Part shown: positions 9,158-18,771 of the stretch, piece by piece | How positions within the stretch are numbered: the stretch's first letter is position 1 | How the letters are laid out: every line of letters starts with the position of its first letter | Assembly: GCF_009866765.1 (NCBI RefSeq) | Contig: NZ_CP019431.1 | Coordinates: forward strand, 1,488,001-1,552,000 | Direction of reading: 5' to 3' | Source: Pseudomonas sp. S35 | GTDB taxonomy: Bacteria > Pseudomonadota > Gammaproteobacteria > Pseudomonadales > Pseudomonadaceae | DNA: 64,000 bases | Made by a program: the position numbers and the translations under genes | Notes under the pieces: model-generated | The model's input: only the letters and a program-made list of their open reading frames with translations | Databases searched by the model: none | What the model was told of the DNA's origin: nothing

Positions 9158-9239
9158 GCCTTCGGCGGACATATCTGGAACCGTATTGCGTAGGAAGCCA
9201 CATAAGGTGTAATAACTTACGCAGAGCGGAGCCAGGAAG

Positions 9240-9425
9240 GTGGCTATAGCAATTGGAGCAATACGCAACATGTTGGACATGGCCAGGGGGCATGAAGCGC
9301 TGGAGCTTAGAGACGCGCAAGAACACGCGCTCAAGCAATTGATGGACAGGCTGTCTGACAACGCCTATGACACCACCACGATCACGCTGCCAGACGATGC
9401 TGATTGCCCCATCACATTCGGTTGA
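9240..9425 (+). CDS. Small hypothetical ORF (61 residues)
   Basis: A GTG start with GGAG eight bases upstream (9228-9231) opens a 61-residue frame with a mostly helical, charged middle (GHEALELRDAQEHALKQLMDRLSD) and an acidic end. A clean terminator begins two bases after the stop, which supports a real transcript end here. An ATG at 9270 would give 51 residues. There is no homologue I can name; it could be a real small protein or chance. Confidence 0.5.
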   Translation: MAIAIGAIRNMLDMARGHEALELRDAQEHALKQLMDRLSDNAYDTTTITLPDDADCPITFG

Positions 9426-9427
9426 TC

Positions 9428-9457
9428 AAAAAAAACCCACCTTACGGTGGGTTTTTT
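9428..9457. terminator. Bidirectional terminator between convergent genes
   Basis: AAAAAACCCACC pairs with GGTGGGTTTTTT around a TTAC loop, with an A run on one side and a T run on the other. It can end transcripts from the left (small ORF) and from the right (OmpA gene on the minus strand). Confidence 0.92.
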
Positions 9458-9474
9458 CGTGCAGCGTCAATCAA

Positions 9475-10260
9475 TCAGTTAGCAACGGAAGACCGTGGCT
9501 TGACCGGCTGGTTGTCGTTGGAGATGGTCACTTCAACGCGGCGGTTCATGGCGCGACCGGAAACGCTGCCGTTATCGGCAACCGGGTATTCCTTGCCATA
9601 GCCAGTGGTCACGATGCGACGTGGGTCAACGCCCATCTTGATCAGCGCTACCTGTACCGAAGCCGCACGGCGCTCCGACAGGCTCTGGTTGTAGGCGTCT
9701 GCGCCGGTGCTGTCGGTATAGCCTTCAACAATTACCTGGCGATCCGGGTTTTCCTGGAGGAACTGCGCCAGCTTGTTGATGTTGACCAGACCGCTGGATT
9801 TCAGGTCGGCCTTGTTGGTGGCAAACAGCACATCACCAAAGGTCACCAGGGTGCCGCGCTCGGTTTGCTTGGCATTCAAGCTGTCTTGCAGTTGCTTGAT
9901 CTGCGCGTCACGGGCGTCCAGCAGGGCGCGGGCGCGTTCGTCGCCGGCATTTTTCAGCTTGGCTTCGGACTCACGCAGCACGATGGTGTCTTTGGCCACT
10001 TCCACGCGCTGGTTGGTCAGGTACGCCAGTTGGTCGACTTTCTTCTGGTCTTCCTTATCGCGATAGGCTTTGTCGGCCTTGTCCAGCCAATCCTGGGCAT
10101 CCTTGGTTTCCAGGGCTGCAACTTTGGTTGCGTTAGGGTTGGCTTGCAGGGCCGAGAAATTGGTCCGTGCGTTTTCCAGGTTCGCGTTCGGCGGGGTGGA
10201 GCAGGCCGCCAAGGCAACGCTCATCGCCAGCAGGGCAGGGATCATCAATTGTTTACGCAT
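9475..10260 (-). CDS. lptF: OmpA-family outer-membrane lipoprotein, LptF-like
   Basis: 261 residues. The signal peptide ends in a lipobox LAAC (C20). The middle (about 25-140) is helical and resembles DUF4398; the C-terminal half is an OmpA/Pal peptidoglycan-binding domain, with the signature GYTDSTGADAYNQSLSERRA. It should link the outer membrane to peptidoglycan. Length and position next to a DUF4398 gene match P. aeruginosa PA3692 (LptF), which I recall as AlgU-dependent and protective against envelope stress. It is the downstream gene of a minus-strand pair, 55 bases after the DUF4398 gene. Confidence 0.88.
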   Translation of the reverse strand: MRKQLMIPALLAMSVALAACSTPPNANLENARTNFSALQANPNATKVAALETKDAQDWLDKADKAYRDKEDQKKVDQLAYLTNQRVEVAKDTIVLRESEAKLKNAGDERARALLDARDAQIKQLQDSLNAKQTERGTLVTFGDVLFATNKADLKSSGLVNINKLAQFLQENPDRQVIVEGYTDSTGADAYNQSLSERRAASVQVALIKMGVDPRRIVTTGYGKEYPVADNGSVSGRAMNRRVEVTISNDNQPVKPRSSVAN

Positions 10261-10315
10261 AGTCGTGTCGTCCTTTCAATTCGATATCAGGTGCGATGCA
10301 GTCGGGGGCGGCGGC

Positions 10316-10741
10316 TTATTTCTGCTGGATAGCAGCCGGGCGCATGCCTTCCTTGCGCAGCTCGTCAACGGCCTTCTGGGAATCCTTCACCGCCTGGTCA
10401 GCCTTGGCTGCCTGGGCTTTGCGCTCTGCAACGCGAGCGTCCCATTCAGCTTGTTCAGACAGGCGACGGGCCTCGTCGTAGTTCTTGTCGTGCATCGCGA
10501 TTTCGGCTTGCTTGAGCTTGTCCTGGGCCGATTTCATTTCTACGGCCGCATACTCGGTGCCGCCGGCGCTCACCGCGCTGTTCACTGCAGACTGCGTGAC
10601 GGCGTACTGTTCGGTCGGTGGGTTGCCGGCGCAGCCCGCCAGAACGAAGCTGGTGCCGATTGCCAGCGCGGCCAATTTAAGCCCGCGCAGGTGGTTAAAC
10701 GAGGATTTGGCAGTGCTGGTCTTCATCGTCTTCAACTCCAT
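10316..10741 (-). CDS. DUF4398 lipoprotein
   Basis: About 141 residues. Signal peptide with lipobox VLAGC (C37 with this start), then a largely helical, alanine-, lysine- and glutamate-rich domain (about 45-130) of the DUF4398 type, a probable coiled coil. The ATG at 10741 has AGGAG seven bases upstream; an internal ATG at 10726 also has GGAG upstream and would give a shorter leader, so the start is open between the two. It lies just upstream of the LptF-like gene, whose middle region looks similar; the pair is probably one operon. Confidence 0.82.
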   Translation of the reverse strand: MELKTMKTSTAKSSFNHLRGLKLAALAIGTSFVLAGCAGNPPTEQYAVTQSAVNSAVSAGGTEYAAVEMKSAQDKLKQAEIAMHDKNYDEARRLSEQAEWDARVAERKAQAAKADQAVKDSQKAVDELRKEGMRPAAIQQK

Positions 10742-11024
10742 TGGATAACTCCTGAAAAACTTCAAAATCCATCTCGGTCGGTCACCGGTAGTGGGCCCGG
10801 AAGCAATGCTCGCGATGCCCTTTCAAACGGCCGTTCCAAGTGATGGCTTACTGGTTGTGACCGGAGGCTTTTTTGAATAGTTCAGCGAAGATGGCGATTT
10901 GCCTAAAAAAATATCTGACTAAACGGTCAGCGTAAAAACTTGGAACTTTGGCCGCGCGCAACGGTATGCCGAGCCTCTGTCGAGGCCCGGAATACGTGGT
11001 TTTGAGGTGGGGAAGCGGTGTCTG

Positions 11025-11369
11025 TCAGTGCTTCGGTTCGTCGGCGCTGGCTGACATATCGTGCAGGTAGCGACGGGACAATGTCAGGAAGCGAGGCGTG
11101 GGGCCGACGTCTTCATACAGCGGGTCGCCCTCTTCATCGGTGGCGATGACGTGTTGCCCCTTGATATAGGGAAAGCTGGCTTCCAGCTCCTCAAGGGCGG
11201 CGCCGATCAGCTCGCCGAGCAGTTCTTCGGTTTGGCGCTTGGGGTACATTTCGGCAATGGCCGCCAGCCGTGCGGCGGCCTCTACATCCAGATGGATGGC
11301 GTACTCGGTCTTGGTCAAGCGACCTTTGGCGTTCTCTTCCCAATGCTGGGCCAGTTCTCGAATTTTCAT
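11025..11369 (-). CDS. Conserved hypothetical protein (PA3688-like)
   Basis: 114 residues, cytoplasmic, acidic, with no signal peptide or membrane segment. The N-terminal half is helical (RELAQHWEENAKGRLTKTEY) and the middle has a conserved-looking ATDEEGDPLYEDVGPTPRF. Some Pseudomonas annotations call relatives a pilin assembly protein or pili tip component; I see nothing in the sequence to support that. It is a single gene on the minus strand, divergent from ppc across 183 bases. Confidence 0.7.
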   Translation of the reverse strand: MKIRELAQHWEENAKGRLTKTEYAIHLDVEAAARLAAIAEMYPKRQTEELLGELIGAALEELEASFPYIKGQHVIATDEEGDPLYEDVGPTPRFLTLSRRYLHDMSASADEPKH

Positions 11370-11552
11370 GGCAACCTCAATAAAGCCTGGGATGGCAGGC
11401 GGTGATGAGTGACCAGTCGCACGCAGGGATAACGCGGCGGCTCACAGTTGAGACTAGCTGCAAGCGACAAGGTTTAAAGTCTTGTCATAAAACGATGCTG
11501 GCGGCACTCTGGCAGGCCTGCGCGTCCCGGATTTCTGGCTGGAGATTGGCTG

Positions 11553-14180
11553 ATGAGTGATATCGATGCACGCTTGCGTGAGGATGTTCACCTGCTGGGT
11601 GAACTGCTGGGCAACACCATTCGAGAGCAGTACGGCGATGATTTTCTCGACAAGATCGAGCAGATCCGCAAAGGCGCCAAGGCCGACCGTCGCGGCGCTG
11701 GTGATGAACTGAGCACCAGCCTCAACCAGTTGCAGGAAGATGAGTTGTTGCCGGTTGCCCGGGCTTTCAACCAGTTTCTCAACCTGGCCAACATTGCCGA
11801 GCAGTACCAGTTGATTCACCGGCGCGATGAGTCGCAGCCGGCGCCCTTCGAATCGCGCGTACTACCGGAGTTGCTGGCCCGCCTGCAAAGCGAAGGGCAC
11901 AGCAACGAATCCCTGGCCCGCCAACTGGGGCGCCTGGAGATTGACTTGGTCCTCACGGCGCACCCCACCGAAGTGGCGCGCCGTACCCTGATCCAGAAAT
12001 ACGATGCGATCGCCGCGCAACTGGCGCTGCAAGATCACCGCGACCTCACGACCGCCGAGCGCGAGCAGATCCGCCAGCGCCTGCAACGGTTGATCGCCGA
12101 GGCCTGGCACACCGAAGAAATCCGCCGCACCCGACCCACCCCGGTGGACGAGGCCAAATGGGGCTTTGCGGTGATCGAGCATTCGCTGTGGCACGCCATC
12201 CCGAATTATTTGCGCAAGGCTGACCATGCCTTGCACGCCGCCACCGGCTTGCACTTGCCGCTGGAAGCTGCGCCGATTCGTTTTGCATCCTGGATGGGCG
12301 GCGACCGGGATGGCAACCCAAATGTCACCGCGTCGGTCACCCGCGAAGTGTTGCTGCTGGCGCGCTGGATGGCCGCCGACCTGTACCTGCGCGACATCGA
12401 TCACCTGGCCTCCGAGCTGTCGATGCAAAAGGCCAGCCCGGCGTTGCAGGCCAAGGTCGGTGACAGCGTCGAGCCTTACCGCGCCTTGCTCAAGCAACTG
12501 CGCGAACGCCTGCGCGCTACGCGCCAATGGGCGCACACCGCGTTGAGCAGCAGCACGCCGGCCCCGGCTGAGGTGCTGCAGAACAACCGCGACCTGCTGG
12601 AGCCGTTGGAGCTGTGCTATCAGTCATTGCATGAGTGCGGCATGGGCGTGATTGCCGACGGTCCGCTACTCGACTGCCTGCGCCGAGCCGTGACGTTCGG
12701 CCTGTTCCTGGTGCGCTTGGACGTGCGTCAGGATTCCAGTCGCCACTCGGCGGCCATGACTGAAATCACCGATTACCTGGGCCTGGGTCGTTACGAGGAG
12801 TGGGACGAAGACGCGCGCATCGGTTTCCTGACCAAAGAGCTGGCCAACCGCCGGCCGCTGCTGCCGGGTTATTTCAAACCATCGGCGGATACCGCTGAGG
12901 TATTGAATACCTGTCGAGAAATCGCGGCTGCGCCGGCCGCTTCGCTGGGCTCGTACGTTATCTCCATGGCCGGGGCTGCCTCGGACGTGCTCGCTGTGCA
13001 ACTGCTGCTTAAAGAGTCGGGCGTACAACGACCGATGCGCGTGGTGCCGCTGTTCGAGACCCTGGCCGACCTGGATAACGCCGGCCCGGTGATAGAGCAA
13101 CTGTTGCTGCTGCCGGGCTATCGCGCCCGGTTGCAGGGCCCGCAGGAAGTGATGATCGGTTACTCCGACTCGGCCAAGGACGCCGGTACCACTGCCGCTG
13201 CCTGGGCGCAGTACCGGGCGCAGGAGCGGTTGGTGGATATCTGCCGTGAGCAACAGGTGGAACTGCTGTTATTCCACGGTCGCGGTGGCACCGTCGGGCG
13301 TGGCGGCGGCCCGGCCCACGCGGCAATCCTGTCGCAGCCGCCGGGTTCGGTGGCGGGGCGGTTCCGTACCACCGAACAGGGCGAGATGATCCGCTTCAAG
13401 TTCGGCCTGCCGGACATCGCCGAGCAGAACCTCAATCTGTACCTGGCCGCGGTGCTGGAAGCGACGTTGCTGCCACCGCCGCCGCCGCAGCCGGCCTGGC
13501 GCCATTTGATGGACGAATTGGCGGCCGACGGTGTCAGCGCTTACCGCGCTGTGGTGCGGGAAAATCCGCAATTCGTCGAGTATTTTCGCCAGTCCACCCC
13601 CGAGCAGGAGTTGGGGCGTTTGCCATTGGGCAGTCGTCCGGCCAAGCGCCGCGCCGGCGGTATAGAAAGCCTGCGCGCCATCCCCTGGATCTTCGGCTGG
13701 ACCCAGACCCGTCTGATGCTACCGGCCTGGCTGGGTTGGGAAGCGGCGTTGAGCAAGGCTTTGGAGCGCGGTGAAGGTGAACTGCTGGGGCAGATGCGTG
13801 AACAGTGGCCGTTCTTCCGCACCCGCATCGATATGTTGGAAATGGTGCTGGCCAAGGCTGATGCCGATATCGCGCGGCTGTATGACGAGCGTTTGGTGCA
13901 ACCGGACCTGCTGCCATTGGGTGCGCACTTGCGCGACCTATTGTCGCAGGCTTGTGATGTGGTGCTTGGCCTGACCGGCCAGTCGCAACTGCTGGCCCAT
14001 AGCCCCGACACCCTGGAGTTCATCCGCTTGCGCAACACCTACCTCGATCCCCTGCACCTGTTGCAGGCCGAGTTACTGGCACGCTCGCGCCAGCAGGAAG
14101 CGGCGCAGGACAGCCCTCTGGAACAGGCGCTGCTGGTGTCCGTGGCCGGTATTGCCGCTGGTTTGCGCAACACTGGCTGA
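11553..14180 (+). CDS. ppc: Phosphoenolpyruvate carboxylase
   Basis: 875 residues; adds bicarbonate to PEP to refill oxaloacetate. The catalytic histidine is in [12 protein letters not shown]; the second signature is in [11 protein letters not shown], with the glycine/arginine loop [14 protein letters not shown], and the protein ends in LRNTG, the C-terminus typical of this enzyme. Length fits bacterial PEPC. The ATG at 11553 has GGAG eight bases upstream. It is probably monocistronic, since 295 bases separate it from adk. Confidence 0.97.
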   Translation: MSDIDARLREDVHLLGELLGNTIREQYGDDFLDKIEQIRKGAKADRRGAGDELSTSLNQLQEDELLPVARAFNQFLNLANIAEQYQLIHRRDESQPAPFESRVLPELLARLQSEGHSNESLARQLGRLEIDLVLTAHPTEVARRTLIQKYDAIAAQLALQDHRDLTTAEREQIRQRLQRLIAEAWHTEEIRRTRPTPVDEAKWGFAVIEHSLWHAIPNYLRKADHALHAATGLHLPLEAAPIRFASWMGGDRDGNPNVTASVTREVLLLARWMAADLYLRDIDHLASELSMQKASPALQAKVGDSVEPYRALLKQLRERLRATRQWAHTALSSSTPAPAEVLQNNRDLLEPLELCYQSLHECGMGVIADGPLLDCLRRAVTFGLFLVRLDVRQDSSRHSAAMTEITDYLGLGRYEEWDEDARIGFLTKELANRRPLLPGYFKPSADTAEVLNTCREIAAAPAASLGSYVISMAGAASDVLAVQLLLKESGVQRPMRVVPLFETLADLDNAGPVIEQLLLLPGYRARLQGPQEVMIGYSDSAKDAGTTAAAWAQYRAQERLVDICREQQVELLLFHGRGGTVGRGGGPAHAAILSQPPGSVAGRFRTTEQGEMIRFKFGLPDIAEQNLNLYLAAVLEATLLPPPPPQPAWRHLMDELAADGVSAYRAVVRENPQFVEYFRQSTPEQELGRLPLGSRPAKRRAGGIESLRAIPWIFGWTQTRLMLPAWLGWEAALSKALERGEGELLGQMREQWPFFRTRIDMLEMVLAKADADIARLYDERLVQPDLLPLGAHLRDLLSQACDVVLGLTGQSQLLAHSPDTLEFIRLRNTYLDPLHLLQAELLARSRQQEAAQDSPLEQALLVSVAGIAAGLRNTG

Positions 14181-15123
<943 letters not shown>

Positions 15124-15143
15124 TCCTTCGATCGGCTTGCGAC

Positions 15144-15173
15144 ACAACGGCCCGCTTGCGGGCCGTTGTTGTT
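15144..15173 (+). terminator. Terminator after adk
   Basis: ACAACGGCCCGC (15144-15155) pairs with GCGGGCCGTTGT (15158-15169) around a TT loop, followed by TGTTT. It lies 20 bases after the adk stop. A possible -10 box TATACT for tsaB sits just after it at 15174-15179. Confidence 0.85.
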
Positions 15174-15213
15174 TATACTGGCGCACTTTTTTTCGACTTG
15201 GACACCCCCACCG

Positions 15214-15900
15214 ATGAGCACCCTGCTGGCCCTGGACACCGCGACTGAAGCTTGCTCCGTTGCCTTGCTGCACGATGGCAAAGTAACAAGCCACTACGAG
15301 GTGATCCCGCGCCTGCACGCGCAGAAGCTGTTGCCGATGATCAAGCAACTGCTGGAAGACGCGGGCACCACCCTGGCTGCCGTCGATGCCATCGCCTTTG
15401 GCCGTGGCCCTGGCGCGTTTACCGGTGTGCGTATCGCTATCGGCGTCGTCCAGGGGCTGGCGTTCGCGCTGGAGCGCCCGGTATTGCCGGTGTCCAACCT
15501 TGCGGTACTGGCCCAGCGCGCATTGCGTGAGCATGGCGCCTCGCAAGTGGCCGCCGCCATTGATGCGCGGATGGATGAGGTCTATTGGGGCTGTTACCGC
15601 GAAACCGCTGGCGAAATGCGCCTGGTGGGCGTGGAAGCGGTGCAACCCCCGCAATCGTCGGCATTGCCAGACGATGCCAGCGGCGACTGGTTCGGTGCGG
15701 GCACTGGCTGGGGCTATGGCGAGCGTATCGGCGTTCAACTGGTTGGCCAGGACGCCGCCATGTTGCCTCACGCCGAAGATCTGCTGACCCTGGCGCGCTT
15801 CGCGTTTGAGCGTGGCGAGGCGATTCCTGCAGATCAGGCTGCACCGGTTTACCTGCGCGATAAAGTCGCGCAAACCAAAGCCGAACGCGGGATTATTTGA
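15214..15900 (+). CDS. tsaB: TsaB, tRNA t6A biosynthesis protein
   Basis: 228 residues; an ASKHA-fold partner of TsaD in the complex that forms N6-threonylcarbamoyladenosine at position 37 of ANN-decoding tRNAs. The N-terminus STLLALDTATEACSVAL and the loop AFGRGPGAFTGVRIAIG are typical of the family. The ATG at 15214 matches the usual TsaB start; an in-frame upstream extension to 15166 runs into the adk terminator and is rejected. Confidence 0.94.
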   Translation: MSTLLALDTATEACSVALLHDGKVTSHYEVIPRLHAQKLLPMIKQLLEDAGTTLAAVDAIAFGRGPGAFTGVRIAIGVVQGLAFALERPVLPVSNLAVLAQRALREHGASQVAAAIDARMDEVYWGCYRETAGEMRLVGVEAVQPPQSSALPDDASGDWFGAGTGWGYGERIGVQLVGQDAAMLPHAEDLLTLARFAFERGEAIPADQAAPVYLRDKVAQTKAERGII

Positions 15901-16060
15901 CGCCAAAAAGGCTGGTGATTGGCGGCAAAAGTCGCCAATCGTCAGAATTTGTCCCAGGTTTTAAACCTTTTTCAAATTATGTGTTCTAGTTATCACCAGA
16001 GCATTTGCGCGCAACGGACAGTGCTGCCAAAATGCCATTACTGATAGCGAGTTCGCGCCT

Positions 16061-16351
16061 ATGCGTATAGATGGATTTTCCTCACAGTCGTACCCAATCA
16101 AGCGTAAGCCGCGTAAGGCAAACGTCACGGTGGACGAGTCTGTCGAGGATTCGCCGGACTTCATTGAAGTCCAGTCCGACGCGCAGGCCAACGCTCAAGC
16201 ACGCATCAGCGGCCTTCCCGCCCGTCAACAAGACATGGTCTTCCCGCGCTCCATGAGCAAAAGCGTTGCCACCGCCCTGGCCAGTTACCTGACCACCGCC
16301 GGTTTTGTCGAATGGGATATGGAAGTGCTGGGCCTCGACATCCACATCTGA
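16061..16351 (+). CDS. Conserved small hypothetical protein
   Basis: 96 residues, MRIDGFSSQSYP onward. No signal peptide and no known motif; the first third is basic and low in complexity, the last 30 residues are more ordered (SMSKSVATALASYLTTAGFVEWDMEVLGLDIHI). The stop overlaps the start of the DUF72 gene by one base (TGATG), so the two genes are coupled. The upstream 160 bases are AT-rich and probably hold the promoter. Function unknown. Confidence 0.75.
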   Translation: MRIDGFSSQSYPIKRKPRKANVTVDESVEDSPDFIEVQSDAQANAQARISGLPARQQDMVFPRSMSKSVATALASYLTTAGFVEWDMEVLGLDIHI

Positions 16352-17211
16352 TGCGTCTGCCTTACTTCCTCGGTTGCCCGTCCTGGAGCGAAAACGCCTG
16401 GCGCGAGTACCTGTACCCAGCCGATGCACGTTCCAACGATTACCTCGCCCTCTATTCCCAGGTCTTCAACGCGGTTGAAGGCAATACCACGTTCTATGCC
16501 CGCCCTTCAGCCGCCACGGTGCAGCGCTGGGCTGAAATCATGCCGGACGATTTTCGCTTCACCGCAAAATTCCCCGGTGATATCAGTCATGGCGGCGACT
16601 TGCGTGAGCAATTGCCAGCGGCAGAAAGTTTTGTCGGTTTGATGAGCCCGCTCGGTGAGCGCGTTTCACCGTTGTGGCTGCAACTGTCGGCGAGTTTTTC
16701 ACCACAACGCCTGGCTGAACTGGCTGGTTTTATTGATGGCCTGGAGCGCCCGCTGGCGGTGGAAGTGCGCCACCCGGAGTTCTTCGCCAAAGGCGATGCC
16801 GAGCGCATGCTCAACCGCCTGCTTCGCGACCGCGGCGTCGAACGTATTTGCCTTGATCCGCGCGCGTTGTTCAGTTGCACGTCCACCTCGGCGGCGGTGC
16901 TGCATGCCCAATCAAAAAAGCCCAAGGTACCAACGCGCCCGGCCGCGCTGACCCAGTTTCCGCAATTGCGGTTTATTGGCCATCCGGAGCTGGAAGCCAA
17001 CGACCCGTTCCTGATTCCGTGGGTAGAAAAAATCGCCGGTTGGATCGAAGAGGGCCGCACGCCTTACGTGTTCTTGCACACCTCGGACAACCGCCTGGCT
17101 GCGCAACTGGCTTTGCGTTTCCACGACAAACTGATGGCCCGTCTGCCCGGCTTACCCGCGCTGCCGACATTGGATCGACAACCCGAAGCCGAACAACTGG
17201 GGTTACTCTAG
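16351..17211 (+). CDS. DUF72 family protein (YecE-like)
   Basis: 286 residues. The start MRLPYFLGCPSWSENAWR and the pattern FNAVEGNTTFYARPSAATVQRWAE followed by FRFTAKFPGDISH are typical of DUF72, a TIM-barrel-like family of unknown biochemical role. The ATG at 16351 overlaps the stop of the preceding small gene (TGATG); a longer frame from 16312 runs inside that gene and is not credible. It is cytoplasmic. A family name is all that can be given. Confidence 0.88.
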   Translation: MRLPYFLGCPSWSENAWREYLYPADARSNDYLALYSQVFNAVEGNTTFYARPSAATVQRWAEIMPDDFRFTAKFPGDISHGGDLREQLPAAESFVGLMSPLGERVSPLWLQLSASFSPQRLAELAGFIDGLERPLAVEVRHPEFFAKGDAERMLNRLLRDRGVERICLDPRALFSCTSTSAAVLHAQSKKPKVPTRPAALTQFPQLRFIGHPELEANDPFLIPWVEKIAGWIEEGRTPYVFLHTSDNRLAAQLALRFHDKLMARLPGLPALPTLDRQPEAEQLGLL

Positions 17212-17238
17212 GGCTCCTTTTCCCGCCAGGAGTCAGTC

Positions 17239-18066
17239 ATGGATGCCCAAGCCCGACGCGCCGAAACCTTCAAGGCCTTGCATGAGCGCGACCGCGCCTT
17301 CGTGATGCCCAACCCTTGGGACGCGGGCTCTGCCGTGATGCTCGCCAGCCTGGGTTTTGAAGCCCTCGCCACGACCAGTGCGGGTTATGCATTCAGCCTG
17401 GGGCGCCCGGATGCGGAAGGGGCGTTGTCCCTCGAAGACACCTTGCTCAATGCCGCCATGATCGCCAAGGCCACCGCACTGCCGGTGGCGGCTGACCTGG
17501 AGAACGGTTTCAGCGACACGCCTGAAGGCTGCGCCCAGACCATCCTGCGCGCTGCTGCCAGCGGTATCGTCGGTGGCTCCATCGAAGATGCCACGGGCAT
17601 TGCGGTCGACCCGATCTATGCTTTTGAGCGCTCTGTCGAACGTGTGGAAGCTGCCGTCGCCGCCGCCCGCAGCTTGCCATTCCCCTTCACGCTGACGGCC
17701 CGAGCGGAAAACCTCCTGCATGGTCGCCTGGATTTGCCTGACACCATTCGCCGCCTTCAGGCCTACGCCGAAGCCGGTGCCGACGTGTTGTACGCGCCGG
17801 GCCTTCGCAGCGCGCAGGAGGTGTTGGCGGTGGTCAAGGCCGTGGCGCCCAAGCCGGTGAATGTGTTGATGTCCGGCGGCTTGAAGCTCAGCGTGGCGCA
17901 ATTGAGTGCGATGGGGGTCAAGCGCATCAGCGTGGGATCGGCCCTGGCGTTGGCGGCCTATGGCGAGTTCTACCGGGCGGCGCAGGAAGTCTATGAACTG
18001 GGCACTTTCACCTTTACCGAACGTTCGATGCCGTTCAGCACAGCCAATCAGTTCTTCAAGGGCTAA
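17239..18066 (+). CDS. Isocitrate lyase / PEP mutase superfamily protein
   Basis: 275 residues in the PEP mutase / isocitrate lyase barrel family. Visible are the N-terminal FVMPNPWDAGSAVMLASLGF, the aspartate-glutamate-asparagine motif AADLENGFSD, and GGSIEDATG, which correspond to metal- and substrate-binding loops. It lacks the KKCGH-type motif of true isocitrate lyases, so a carboxyphosphonoenolpyruvate mutase-like or oxaloacetate/oxalate-acting enzyme is more likely; the substrate is unknown. A ribosome site (AGGAG) precedes ATG 17239. It is 27 bases after the DUF72 gene and three bases before the extensin-like gene. Confidence 0.87.
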   Translation: MDAQARRAETFKALHERDRAFVMPNPWDAGSAVMLASLGFEALATTSAGYAFSLGRPDAEGALSLEDTLLNAAMIAKATALPVAADLENGFSDTPEGCAQTILRAAASGIVGGSIEDATGIAVDPIYAFERSVERVEAAVAAARSLPFPFTLTARAENLLHGRLDLPDTIRRLQAYAEAGADVLYAPGLRSAQEVLAVVKAVAPKPVNVLMSGGLKLSVAQLSAMGVKRISVGSALALAAYGEFYRAAQEVYELGTFTFTERSMPFSTANQFFKG

Positions 18067-18069
18067 GGC

Positions 18070-18768
18070 GTGCGATTTTTCAAAATATTGGCTGTGTTAC
18101 TGCTGCTCGGTGGCGCTGTTGCGGTCGGTGTAGGGCGAGGCTGGGTGCCGCTGCCGGCTCAATGGAACCCGTGGGCGCCGCTGGACGTGCGTGCCAGCCC
18201 GAACCTGTTGACCCGCTACAAGCTTGGGCGCTTGCAGGAGGATCCGGCGTTGTGCGACCAGGTGCTGAAAACCTCCGGCCTGCGCGTCAGCCATCAGGCC
18301 GACACGCCGGCCGATGCAGCCTGTCCTTTGCGCAATACCTTGCGCGTGCAGGCTGCAGACGTGGCCCTAAGCAGCAGCTTTCTCGCCAGTTGCCCGTTGG
18401 CGGTGGCGTTCGCGCTGTTCGAGCGGCACAGCCTGCAACCGGCGGCCCAGGCGGTGTTCGGCCAGGCCGTCACGCGGGTCGATCACCTGGGCAGCTTTGC
18501 TTGTCGCAATATCTATGGTCGTGCCCAAGGGCGGCTCAGTCAGCATGCGTCGGCCAATGCCTTGGATATCGCCGGGTTCCGGTTGGCGGATGGGCGCAGT
18601 ATCAGCGTGCTCAAGGATTGGCCGGGGGAGGGCGACCGCGCACGATTCCTGCGTCAGGTGCGTGATAGCGCCTGCGATAATTTCAACGTGGTGTTGAGCC
18701 CGGACTACAACGCCGCGCACCGCAACCATTTCCATCTGGACATGGGACGTTGGTGGGTGTGCCGCTGA
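18070..18768 (+). CDS. Extensin-like C-terminal domain protein, exported
   Basis: 232 residues, GTG start with AAGGG seven bases upstream. A hydrophobic N-terminus (4-20) should export or anchor it. The rest is the bacterial extensin-like domain, with six cysteines (C62, C85, C108, C145, C202, C231) that may form disulfides in the periplasm. SQHASANALDIAGF (H159, D166) and HRNHFHLDMG (H217, H220, H222) resemble the metal-binding pairs of LAS-type peptidoglycan peptidases such as VanY or MepA. That suggests, but does not prove, a zinc enzyme acting on the cell wall. It starts three bases after the preceding stop, so it is probably co-transcribed with it. Confidence 0.8.
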   Translation: MRFFKILAVLLLLGGAVAVGVGRGWVPLPAQWNPWAPLDVRASPNLLTRYKLGRLQEDPALCDQVLKTSGLRVSHQADTPADAACPLRNTLRVQAADVALSSSFLASCPLAVAFALFERHSLQPAAQAVFGQAVTRVDHLGSFACRNIYGRAQGRLSQHASANALDIAGFRLADGRSISVLKDWPGEGDRARFLRQVRDSACDNFNVVLSPDYNAAHRNHFHLDMGRWWVCR

Positions 18769-18771
18769 GGC

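Noticed and set aside
9367..10843. Plus-strand frames across the LptF-like and DUF4398 genes
   Set aside because: Antisense to two genes with clear lipoprotein signals and domains; they also read through the terminator.
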